Assembly: GCA_003566215.1 (NCBI GenBank)
Contig: PXEJ01000416.1
Coordinates: forward strand, 1 to 10,394
From: Cyanobacteria bacterium T3Sed10_376R1m
GTDB lineage: Bacteria; Cyanobacteriota; Cyanobacteriia; Cyanobacteriales; Cyanobacteriaceae
Reading direction: 5' to 3'
DNA: 10,394 bases
Positions 1-6,122 of this stretch are shown one piece after another (the first letter of the stretch is position 1; every line of letters begins with the position of its first letter). The position numbers and the translations under genes are program-made. A model generated the notes under the pieces. The model did not search any database. It was not told the origin of the DNA and saw nothing but the letters and a program-made list of their open reading frames with translations.

Positions 1-112
1 GAGAATTTTAGATTATGTTCCTTCTAAGTTACACGATCGCACTCCGGCTATTTTAGGTAGTGCGAAGGATGTGGATTTAGTTCTGTCTTTCATCAATGAT
101 AAAGAAGACTAG
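1..112 (+). CDS. fbp: Class I fructose-1,6-bisphosphatase, C-terminal end (partial, 5' end outside window)
   Basis: Only the last 36 codons are present, in the frame starting at base 2 and ending at TAG 110-112. The peptide contains RILDYVPSKLHDRTP, then ILGSAKDVD and a final LSFINDKED. This matches the C-terminal pattern of class I fructose-1,6-bisphosphatases (RILDxxPxxLHxRxPxxxGSxxDVxxVxxFI). The enzyme removes the 1-phosphate from fructose 1,6-bisphosphate in the cytoplasm. In cyanobacteria it serves gluconeogenesis and may contribute to the Calvin cycle alongside the bifunctional FBP/SBPase. No active-site residue lies in this fragment, so the call rests on the C-terminal signature alone. 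It ends 49 bp before the transporter gene with no clear terminator between, so read-through is possible. Confidence 0.75.
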   Translation, partial: RILDYVPSKLHDRTPAILGSAKDVDLVLSFINDKED

Positions 113-161
113 CACCAGAAAATATAGATAAAGTTAATATTTTTGCCTTTTATTTCTAAAA

Positions 162-1457
162 ATGGATAATTTTTTGATTAAGAATAACTTAGACAAGGAA
201 AGATGGTGGATTGCCATGGCAGCTATCATCATTCAATTATGTTTAGGCACTATTTATGCTTGGAGTATCGTCAAAAATGAATTGGTTGTAAATCAGGGAT
301 GGGAAGAAGTTGCCACTTCTTTGACTTTTATGATTTCTCTGGGGATAACAGGATTTGCGGCGGCTATTGGAGGAAATCTAGTGGATAAAAAAGGGCCTAA
401 ATTTGTGGCCACATTGGGGGGAATTCTTTTTGGTAGTGGCACAATTATTGCTGGATTTGGGATTCACCTTCATAACTTTTTTGTTCTTTATATTGGCTAT
501 GGTTTAATCGCTGGATTAGGAAATGGCTTTGCCTATGTCACCCCCATCGCTACTCTAATTCGCTGGTTTCCTGATAAAAGAGGATTGGTAACAGGATTAG
601 CTGTGATGGGTTTTGGTGCTGGTTCATTTTTTATCGGTTTAATTGCCCCTAGTTTCATTCTTAATTTAGGAATATCCAATACTTTCTATGTGTGGGGAGT
701 TACTTTTTTGATTTTAATTGTATTATCAGCTCAACTGTTAATTGATCCTCCTCGCACTTGGTTGCCACATAATTTTTCTTATCCTACGGGGGCAAAATGC
801 CCAGTCTCCTATAGTTTCAAAAATGCTCTCCATGCTTCCCAGTGGTGGATTTTGTGGGCAATCTTATTTGTTAATGTTAGTGCTGGTTTGGGGTTTATTT
901 CTCAATTGTCCAGTATTGCTAGGGATTTATATAACCCTCTTAATAATTTATCTGCCCAAGAAATTGCGATCGCAAAGGATAATGCAGGGGCTTTTGTAGT
1001 TGCGATCGCAGCTATCTTTAACGGCTTAGGAAGATTATTTTGGTCATGGTTATCCGACATTTTCGGCAGAAAGCAAATTTTCTCCACCATGTTTTTAACC
1101 CAAGCAGTATTATACTTAATCGTTCCCCACATTAGTAACTATTACTTTTTCCTCGTAATTGCCTGTTATCTTCTATCTTGTCTCGGAGGCGGATTTGCTA
1201 CCATGCCCGCCTTTACCGCCGACACCTTCGGCTCACTCAATATCGGTCGTATTTACGGCACAATGCTAACAGCATGGGGAAGTGCTGGGGTAATAGGACC
1301 ATTTATTTTTAGTTGGATCAAAGATAATACCGCCAGTTATAACAACGCCCTTTATGCGGCTACAATCTTATTAGTCTTGGGTTTTATCCTCACCAGAATG
1401 TATCATATTCCCAGAAATATTGAATCAATGATGGATGATCAAAATTTAAATCCATGA
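162..1457 (+). CDS. MFS transporter, oxalate/formate antiporter (OFA) family
   Basis: This 431-residue inner-membrane carrier has the usual length and about 12 hydrophobic segments for a major facilitator protein. TM1 carries the OFA-type pattern LGTIYAWSIVKNEL (residues 29-41). The TM2-TM3 loop has the MFS signature GNLVDKKGPK (71-80). A second copy of the signature follows TM7 as NGLGRLFWSWLSDIFGRK (287-304). A long hydrophilic central loop (about 195-225) separates the two six-helix halves, and a TAWGSAG motif (370-376) sits in a late helix. The family exchanges or symports small organic acids such as oxalate, formate, lactate or pyruvate; the substrate here cannot be read from sequence. 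By my recollection of OxlT, its essential late-helix lysine falls near Trp372 here, which argues against oxalate specifically. The ATG at 162 places about 15 polar residues before TM1; no Shine-Dalgarno is visible. Two HIP1 octamers lie inside the gene. Confidence 0.85.
   Translation: MDNFLIKNNLDKERWWIAMAAIIIQLCLGTIYAWSIVKNELVVNQGWEEVATSLTFMISLGITGFAAAIGGNLVDKKGPKFVATLGGILFGSGTIIAGFGIHLHNFFVLYIGYGLIAGLGNGFAYVTPIATLIRWFPDKRGLVTGLAVMGFGAGSFFIGLIAPSFILNLGISNTFYVWGVTFLILIVLSAQLLIDPPRTWLPHNFSYPTGAKCPVSYSFKNALHASQWWILWAILFVNVSAGLGFISQLSSIARDLYNPLNNLSAQEIAIAKDNAGAFVVAIAAIFNGLGRLFWSWLSDIFGRKQIFSTMFLTQAVLYLIVPHISNYYFFLVIACYLLSCLGGGFATMPAFTADTFGSLNIGRIYGTMLTAWGSAGVIGPFIFSWIKDNTASYNNALYAATILLVLGFILTRMYHIPRNIESMMDDQNLNP
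966..1009. repeat. HIP1 octamer pair (GCGATCGC)
   Basis: Two copies of the palindrome GCGATCGC lie 36 bp apart (966-973 and 1002-1009) inside the transporter gene. Six more occur at 2990, 5890, 7494, 9474, 9750 and 10130, all within coding sequence. This is the highly iterated palindrome typical of many cyanobacterial genomes and the best lineage marker in the window. Its role is unresolved. Confidence 0.9.
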
Positions 1458-1476
1458 TCTGAAACGGTAATTTGTC

Positions 1477-1496
1477 GAAGTGAATCTTCTTTTTTT
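1477..1496 (+). terminator. Weak possible terminator after the transporter gene
   Basis: GAAG (1477-1480) and CTTC (1486-1489) can pair around a 5-nt loop and are followed at once by seven T (1490-1496), 19 bp after the transporter stop codon. A 4-bp stem is very short for an intrinsic terminator. A second T-rich hairpin candidate (TCTCTC 1547-1552 with GAGAGA 1564-1569, then six T at 1576-1581) lies further downstream and is no stronger. Confidence 0.25.
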
Positions 1497-1648
1497 GTTC
1501 ATGACTAGAAACACAGACATATTTAATAAATTTCAAAAGAGTTTTTTCTCTCAATCTTAACAAGAGAGATAATCGTTTTTTATCTGATTACATACTTTCA
1601 GAAATATATTAATTTTTTTGTCAGAATGCCCTCGAGTGTAAATAAATA

Positions 1649-1677
1649 TGTAAAAGTATAAATAGGGGTTCTATAAT
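1649..1677 (+). promoter_or_regulatory. Candidate sigma-70-type promoter for the usp-creatininase pair
   Basis: A perfect TATAAT (1672-1677) lies 15 bp before the usp start codon. A poor -35 match, TGTAAA (1649-1654), is 17 bp further upstream. A start near 1684 would give a very short leader. An alternative -10, TATAAAT (1657-1663), would give a leader of roughly 20 nt containing GGGA (1682-1685) as a weak ribosome-binding site. I cannot decide between the two. Confidence 0.4.
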
Positions 1678-1692
1678 TGATGGGATAAAACA

Positions 1693-2265
1693 ATGAATAC
1701 CAACTTAAAAAATTCAAGCCAAAAAATGGATGACCATATCCATACAGACGAAACATCAACTAATTCAGTCAAAATAGGTTTTGAAAAGATTTTAGTAACC
1801 TTAGACTATCCCTTAGCTGATACAAAAATTTTTAAACAAGCCTTAGATATTGCTAAAAAATATCAGGCAAAACTAATGATATGTCACTGTCTTAACGAAA
1901 ATTTGGCACATAATGCTGATTTTTTGATGCCTTCTGTGGTTGGTAGCGGTATCTATGCCGCCGAAGTATGGGATGTAGAAAGCGAAATTTTAAATCAAAA
2001 TAAAGATAAAATCAACGAGTGGCTAGACTCTCTAAGTCAAGATGCTTTCAATGCTGGTATTGAAGGGGAGTCTCTTTGTTTAACGGGTAATACAGGAGAA
2101 GAAGTTTGCGATTTGGCAAAAGAGTGGAACGCTGATTTAATTGTTATGGGGCGCCGAGGTTTAACAGGTTTTAGTGAGGCTCTATTGGGTAGTGTTAGTA
2201 ATTATGTCTTCCACCACGCACCTTGTGCCGTATTGGTCATGCAACATCCTCCGGAGAAAAAATAA
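1693..2265 (+). CDS. Universal stress protein, UspA family, single domain with N-terminal extension
   Basis: The 190-residue product carries one Usp domain, starting near residue 30 (FEKILVTLDYP, with the conserved Asp at 38). It ends with the ATP-binding signature G-2x-G-9x-G-(S/T): GRRG at 153-156 and GS at 166-167, followed by the typical end YVFHHAPCAVLVMQ. This places it with ATP-binding Usp proteins, cytoplasmic dimers that respond to nutrient, redox or other stress. No partner can be read from the sequence. The first 28 or so residues are polar and outside the domain. Met12 is an alternative start, but the upstream ATG follows a plausible promoter and weak GGGA. The 40-residue insert between the first strand-helix unit and the mid-domain (about 68-108) is long but common in the family. 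Its stop codon is 3 bp before the next gene, so the two are very likely co-transcribed. Confidence 0.9.
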   Translation: MNTNLKNSSQKMDDHIHTDETSTNSVKIGFEKILVTLDYPLADTKIFKQALDIAKKYQAKLMICHCLNENLAHNADFLMPSVVGSGIYAAEVWDVESEILNQNKDKINEWLDSLSQDAFNAGIEGESLCLTGNTGEEVCDLAKEWNADLIVMGRRGLTGFSEALLGSVSNYVFHHAPCAVLVMQHPPEKK

Positions 2266-2268
2266 TTT

Positions 2269-3072
2269 ATGATTCATGGTTTTATTCCCCCAGAAAGATT
2301 TTTTCCATATCTAACCTGGCAGGAAATTGAACAGATGCCCAATAAGCAAAACACGGTTATTATTCAACCCATGGGAGCAATTGAGCAACATGGACCTCAT
2401 TTACCTTTAGTGGTGGATTCTGCCATTAGTCAAGGAGTATTGGGAGAGGCTTTTAAAGGTCTATCTTCCGATATTTCTGCCTTTGCGTTGCCGACTCTTT
2501 ATTATGGTAAGTCCAACGAACATATTGGTTTTGCTGGGACGATTAGTTTATCTGCCCAAACTTTGCTTTTGGTGTTGAAAGAGATGGCTATAAGTATCTA
2601 TGGAGCTGGTTTTCGTAAGTTAATTTTAATGAATTCCCATGGTGGTCAACCTCAGGTATTGGATATTATTAGTCGTGATTTACATCAAGAGTATCCAGAT
2701 TTTTTAGTTTTTCCTTTTTTTACTTGGGGTGTGCCTCACATTGCGAAGGATTTGATGACTAAGCAAGAGGGAGAAGTTGGTATTCATGGGGGGGATGGGG
2801 AAACCAGTTTGATGTTATCTTTGTTGCCCGACTGGGTAAAAATGGATTTGGCACTCAAGGAGTATCCTTTGGATTTAGGGGAGGGTAGTCTTTTATCCCT
2901 TGAGGGTAAGTTGCCTTTTCCCTGGGTGACAAAGGAATTGAGTAAAAGTGGTGTTATGGGTGATGCGACGGTGGCAACTAAGGATAAGGGCGATCGCATT
3001 TTAGCCTCTTTAGCTAAAGGGTGGGTTCAGGTAATAAGGGATGTTTATAATTATCAACATACTTATAAATAA
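2269..3072 (+). CDS. Creatininase-superfamily metal-dependent amidohydrolase
   Basis: The 267-residue product has the creatininase fold's metal-binding motifs. GAIEQHGPHLPLVVD (36-50) supplies Glu39, His41 and Asp50. NSHGG (122-126) supplies His124. GIHGGDGETS (171-180) supplies the downstream His173/Glu178 segment. The length is normal for the family and there is no signal peptide, so it should be cytoplasmic. Members cleave cyclic or linear amides (creatinine, formamide intermediates of cofactor synthesis, mycofactocin precursor peptide); nothing here identifies the substrate. In classical creatininase a second-metal Glu follows two residues after the NxH histidine; here the residue is Gly126, as in the NGHGGN-type subgroup, so creatininase activity itself is unlikely. 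The start follows the usp stop by 3 bp. GGAG at 2253-2256, inside usp, is the only ribosome-binding candidate, 12 nt away. A run of seven G (2788-2794) encodes part of the HGGDGE motif. Confidence 0.85.
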   Translation: MIHGFIPPERFFPYLTWQEIEQMPNKQNTVIIQPMGAIEQHGPHLPLVVDSAISQGVLGEAFKGLSSDISAFALPTLYYGKSNEHIGFAGTISLSAQTLLLVLKEMAISIYGAGFRKLILMNSHGGQPQVLDIISRDLHQEYPDFLVFPFFTWGVPHIAKDLMTKQEGEVGIHGGDGETSLMLSLLPDWVKMDLALKEYPLDLGEGSLLSLEGKLPFPWVTKELSKSGVMGDATVATKDKGDRILASLAKGWVQVIRDVYNYQHTYK

Positions 3073-3106
3073 TTAGGCTTTGCTAAAAAAGTCCTGTCAT
3101 GAGGAG

Positions 3107-3124
3107 AATTGACCATGGACAATT
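3107..3124. repeat. Near-perfect 18-bp dyad
   Basis: AATTGACCATGGACAATT reads as its own reverse complement except for one A:A pair on each arm (8 of 9 pairs). It starts 34 bp after the creatininase stop codon. Outer arms GAGAAT (3104-3109) and ATTCTC (3135-3140) are also complementary but overlap the inner dyad. No T-run follows, so an operator is more likely than a terminator. No known regulator is recognised. Confidence 0.45.
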
Positions 3125-3175
3125 ATGAGGTTCTATTCTCTTAATGTAGTATCTATAATTTTAAACTATTTTTGT

Positions 3176-3215
3176 GTACTTTTTGATACTTGTAGTATGC
3201 CTAAAGCATTAATAT
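3176..3215 (+). promoter_or_regulatory. NtcA-like box with a following -10-like element
   Basis: GTA-N8-TAC (3176-3189) matches the consensus of the cyanobacterial nitrogen regulator NtcA exactly at its six fixed bases. TAATAT (3210-3215) fits the TAN3T -10 pattern 20 bp downstream, slightly closer than the usual 22-23. Six fixed bases in AT-rich DNA can occur by chance, so this is a candidate only. It would give a leader of about 380 nt before the first GGDEF-EAL gene, or drive an unannotated small RNA. Confidence 0.25.
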
Positions 3216-3318
3216 TCATAGTTTTTGTTTTATTCAGAAAAGCTTAATTAATAGTAAACAATAACTGTATTTTATATTAAAAAACAAATCTAAATTTTTC
3301 TTGATAAATAAGATTTTT

Positions 3319-3333
3319 AGGTAATCATTATCA
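3319..3333. promoter_or_regulatory. Fur-like iron box
   Basis: AGGTAATCATTATCA matches the 7-1-7 Fur box TGATAAT-N-ATTATCA at 12 of 14 defined positions, with a perfect right half. A weak promoter could overlap it (TTGATA at 3301-3306, 16-bp gap, AATCAT at 3323-3328), which would put the box over the -10. It lies about 270 bp before the first GGDEF-EAL gene. The region is AT-rich, so chance similarity remains possible. Confidence 0.3.
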
Positions 3334-3370
3334 ATTTTTTCAACCGAGCAATTTAGAAAAAATAACGATT

Positions 3371-3434
3371 TTTATCCATAAAAATTAAAATTCACTAAGG
3401 ATAAAGATAAATATTTGACAATGGTAAGGATAAA
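3371..3434. repeat. Three copies of a TAAGGATAAA motif around the candidate promoter
   Basis: TAAGGATAAA occurs exactly at 3396-3405 and 3425-3434. An inverted copy with one mismatch (TTTATCCATA) lies at 3371-3380. The two direct copies flank the -35 element at 3415-3420, with starts 29 bp apart (nearly three helical turns). This arrangement is typical of an operator or activator array. The cognate factor is unknown. Confidence 0.4.
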
Positions 3435-3443
3435 ATTAATAGT
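3415..3443 (+). promoter_or_regulatory. Candidate promoter of the FHA-GGDEF-EAL operon
   Basis: A perfect -35 hexamer TTGACA (3415-3420) is followed after 17 bp by AATAGT (3438-3443), a 4-of-6 match to TATAAT that keeps the key second A and final T. Transcription would start near 3450, giving a leader of about 150 nt. Confidence 0.4.
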
Positions 3444-3476
3444 GAATAATGAACAATAATTTAGTCATAGAAAATG

Positions 3477-3515
3477 TTAACTTAATTAATAATTATTCCT
3501 TCCTTGGTAAGTTAA
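3477..3515. repeat. 8-bp inverted repeat in the operon leader
   Basis: TTAACTTA (3477-3484) and TAAGTTAA (3508-3515) are exact reverse complements separated by 23 bp. In a transcript starting near 3450 they could form an AU-rich hairpin; in DNA they could be a binding site. The arms have a single C or G each, so stability would be low. Confidence 0.3.
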
Positions 3516-3591
3516 TTGTTGCTAAATAGTTTTGGTCTGTGTTTTTATTTCAAATGCCATTAATTCATAAAATTGTTTAAATACATACTTT

Positions 3592-3596
3592 AGGTG
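3592..3596 (+). promoter_or_regulatory. Ribosome-binding site supporting the first GGDEF-EAL start
   Basis: AGGTG lies 7 nt before the ATG at 3604. It is the best-placed Shine-Dalgarno of any gene in the window and supports this start. The two downstream paralogs have none visible, which suggests translation coupled to, or less efficient than, the first gene. Confidence 0.55.
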
Positions 3597-3603
3597 TAAG
3601 TCG

Positions 3604-6078
3604 ATGAGTGAAAATCAAGAATTTCGTCATATTTTAGTTATAGAAGATCGTAAAGGCAGAAGAATAGTCTCCCTAGAAGAAAGTAATTACACCCTAGGTA
3701 GAGACTCGAATAACCCGATAGTTATCTATAACTATCAAGTATCCCGTACCCATGCCACTCTTATTCGCAAAATGGATGACGAAAATGAAGGTTTCTCTTA
3801 TCGCATCATCGATGGAGATTTACAGGGAAAAAGAAGTACCAATGGCCTATTAATTAATGGACATTCTCGTATTTCCCACGAACTAAAACATGGAGATAGT
3901 ATTCGTTTTGCTAACGATGCTAAGGCAAATTACTACATCATTGCCACAGAGTCAGGTATTGATTTATTTAATCCGGGGGACTTGGGTAACATGAATAGTA
4001 AAAGTACCCTTACTAACCCCACCACTCAAACTATTATTTCCAAACAAAATGACGAGTCTAGTAGTAGTCCAGAAGATCAAGAAGAATTAATTCGTTTAGC
4101 TTCTTTCCCAGAATTGAGTCCTCATCCCATTATCGAATTGGACTGGGAAGGTAACATTACATATCTTAATCCTGCGGCTAGTATTAAGTTTGAAAATATT
4201 TATGATGAAAAATTAAACCATCCTATCCTTGATGGTTTACTGCTAGAGTCAAACAACCGTCAGGGTAATTTATTTTTAAGGGAAGTCAAAATTGGAACGG
4301 AAGTATTTGAACAATATGTTCACTATCTATCAGAAAAAAAACTGATTAGAAGTTATATTTTCGATTTTACCAAGAGAAAACAAGTGGAAGCTCAATTAAG
4401 AGAAAGTGAAGCTCGTTACCGTGCTTTAATTCGTCAAACTTCCGAGGGAATCATTCTTGCCTATGCTCAAGATAAAAAAATTATTGAAGTCAATAATATT
4501 TATGCAAAAATGTTGGGCTATACGGAGAAAGAGATTTTGGAGTTATTTCTATACAACATTATTGGGGATAATCTTCAAACTTTAAACCATGATTTAGCTC
4601 AAATTTTGGAAAATAAACAAGACTTTACCAGTGAATATCTTCATCGTCGTAAGGATGGAAGTTTATTAAATCTTGAATGTAGTATTAGCATTAATAATTA
4701 TCAGAATAAGGACGTTTTTTGTATTGTTGTTAAAAATCCTAACACTCCTAAATTTGATATGGATTATGCTAACTATAGTGCTTTTCATGATATGTTAACG
4801 AATCTACCTAATCAAAGATTGTTCCATGAACAGTTGGATATTGCCCTATCTAATGCTAAACGGTATCAATATTTGATGGCTGTTATTGTGGTAGAAATTT
4901 ACCAATTAAAAGAGTTTCAAGAGATAAGGGGTAAGGAGGAAACCGATAAGTTTATTAAGTATTTTACTCAAACATTTCAATCTTGTTTGAGGGCAGGAGA
5001 TTTGGGGGCCAGATGGGATGAAACAAAATTTATCTCTTTATTTTCAAGGATTAGAGGACCTAGAGATCCGGCTAAAATTGCCAAGAGAATGTCAACGGTT
5101 TTAGATCAATATATTCAAGAGCAAAAAGGAAATATTGATTTAAAGTTAAATGTAGGCATGGTAATTTATCCCTTGGATGGCGATGACACGGCAACTTTAG
5201 TTAAAAATGCCCTAATTTCTTTGGAACAAAATAAAAATCCTTTAGTTCCTAATTTTGGGTTGACGGGCTTTAGTATTAGTCCTAAAACCGCTAGTTTGTT
5301 GAAGTTAGAAAGTTTAATTGCTAGTGCGGTAAAAGAAGAACAATTTTTCTTGTGCTATCAACCTCAAGTGGATTTGACTACGAAAACTTTGATAGGCATG
5401 GAGGCATTGTTGCGGTGGAATCATCCTGAGTTGGGTAAGTTGACTCCTCAGCATTTTTTGCGTCTGGCGGAAGAAACTGATTTTATGCTTCCTTTGGGAA
5501 TTTGGATTTTGAAAACGGCAACGGCACAGATGGAGCAATGGCAAAAAGATGGTTTGTTTACGGGTTGTTTGGGGGTCAATATTTCTGGTCGTCAATTTAA
5601 TCAGTCTAATTTTGTGGATGTTGTGAAGACTATTTTAAATGATACTGGTCTGGCTCCAGAAAAGTTGGAGTTGGAAATTGGGGAAAATTGTTTATTGCAA
5701 AATCCTGATTTTTCTGCGCAAACTATTTCTCAGTTACATGAGTTAAATGTCCGCTTATGTTTGGATAATTTTGGAGTTGGTAATTCTTCTTTTGGTTATT
5801 TACAAAAATTTCCTTTTTCTAAGGTTAAAATTAGCCCTAGCATTATTACAAAATTAGTTCCTGATTCTAGGGAAAGTTCTTTGGTAAGGGCGATCGCCAC
5901 TTTTGCTCAGGGACATAATTTAAAGGTTGTGGCAGTGGGGGTAGAAAAACAAGAACAACTTGAATTATTAAAAGACTACAATTGTATAGAAGTTCAAGGG
6001 AATTTATTCAGTGATCCACTAAGCTCCGAAGATGCTAACATTTTTCTAAAGAAAGGGAATAATATTGACATCTCTTAA
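3604..6078 (+). CDS. FHA-PAS-PAS-GGDEF-EAL protein with both c-di-GMP domains degenerate (paralog 1)
   Basis: The 824-residue protein has no membrane segment. Domain order: FHA (about 8-115; GR at 32-33, Ser47 and His50 of SRTH, Asn80-Gly81), a linker, PAS1 (about 163-260), PAS2 (about 265-380), GGDEF (about 390-550) and EAL (about 565-815). The GGDEF signature is DETKF (472-476), and the VDIDxFK metal site has become VEIYQLK (429-435), so cyclase activity is very unlikely. An inhibitory-site motif RAGD (463-466) survives in the correct position, five residues before the signature. The EAL domain keeps Glu600, Asn659, Glu691, Asp721, Lys742, Glu781 and Gln798. It has Asn722 in place of the second Asp of DDFG, Ser744 for the Asp of KID, and Val778 for the Glu of AEGVE. 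These losses predict little or no phosphodiesterase activity. I infer a c-di-GMP-binding or scaffold protein. It is the first gene of a three-paralog array. Confidence 0.9.
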   Translation: MSENQEFRHILVIEDRKGRRIVSLEESNYTLGRDSNNPIVIYNYQVSRTHATLIRKMDDENEGFSYRIIDGDLQGKRSTNGLLINGHSRISHELKHGDSIRFANDAKANYYIIATESGIDLFNPGDLGNMNSKSTLTNPTTQTIISKQNDESSSSPEDQEELIRLASFPELSPHPIIELDWEGNITYLNPAASIKFENIYDEKLNHPILDGLLLESNNRQGNLFLREVKIGTEVFEQYVHYLSEKKLIRSYIFDFTKRKQVEAQLRESEARYRALIRQTSEGIILAYAQDKKIIEVNNIYAKMLGYTEKEILELFLYNIIGDNLQTLNHDLAQILENKQDFTSEYLHRRKDGSLLNLECSISINNYQNKDVFCIVVKNPNTPKFDMDYANYSAFHDMLTNLPNQRLFHEQLDIALSNAKRYQYLMAVIVVEIYQLKEFQEIRGKEETDKFIKYFTQTFQSCLRAGDLGARWDETKFISLFSRIRGPRDPAKIAKRMSTVLDQYIQEQKGNIDLKLNVGMVIYPLDGDDTATLVKNALISLEQNKNPLVPNFGLTGFSISPKTASLLKLESLIASAVKEEQFFLCYQPQVDLTTKTLIGMEALLRWNHPELGKLTPQHFLRLAEETDFMLPLGIWILKTATAQMEQWQKDGLFTGCLGVNISGRQFNQSNFVDVVKTILNDTGLAPEKLELEIGENCLLQNPDFSAQTISQLHELNVRLCLDNFGVGNSSFGYLQKFPFSKVKISPSIITKLVPDSRESSLVRAIATFAQGHNLKVVAVGVEKQEQLELLKDYNCIEVQGNLFSDPLSSEDANIFLKKGNNIDIS

Positions 6079-6122
6079 TTCATTTTAAATTTTCATTATC
6101 TTAAATTCTTCTTGAACAAATC

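Larger units (their letters stand above)
3073..3603. other. 531-bp AT-rich intergenic region, likely control region of the c-di-GMP operon
   Basis: I see no gene of normal length on either strand. Tiny frames exist, such as nine codons at 3115-3144 behind a good GAGGAG (3101-3106) and a 16-codon hydrophobic frame starting at 3198, but neither resembles a known product. The region contains a dyad (3107-3124), an NtcA-like box (3176-3189), a Fur-like box (3319-3333), three copies of a TAAGGATAAA-type motif (3371-3434), a TTGACA promoter candidate (3415-3443) and an inverted repeat (3477-3515). The GAATAATGAACAATAATT stretch near 3445 resembles degenerate cyanobacterial heptamer repeats. Such a long, site-rich leader before one operon suggests regulated transcription or an unrecognised small RNA. 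Confidence 0.6.

Noticed and set aside
742..999. 85-codon + strand frame overlapping the transporter in another frame
   Set aside because: Its hydrophobic composition is a by-product of out-of-frame reading through transmembrane codons.
902..1132. 76-codon open frame on the minus strand inside the transporter gene
   Set aside because: It lies wholly within a well-supported membrane protein gene, has no recognisable domain and no ribosome-binding site.
2784..2999. 71-codon minus-strand frame inside the creatininase-family gene
   Set aside because: It is a shadow of the real gene; its sequence is low in complexity and resembles no family.
3198..3248. 16-codon hydrophobic frame (MPKALIFIVFVLFRKA)
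   Set aside because: It has no ribosome-binding site and is too short; hydrophobic frames are common by chance in T-rich DNA.
3441..3462. GAATAATGAACAATAATT stretch as a tandem heptamer repeat
   Set aside because: It resembles cyanobacterial heptamer repeats, but there are not enough intact units to call an array.
3073..3603. Insertion sequence, CRISPR array or tRNA in the large intergenic region
   Set aside because: I found no transposase fragment, no terminal inverted repeats with target duplication, no regularly spaced repeats and no cloverleaf.
5314..5595. 93-codon minus-strand frame across the EAL region of paralog 1
   Set aside because: It is antisense to conserved EAL codons; the peptide is rich in Gln, Arg and Leu as expected for a reverse reading of such sequence.
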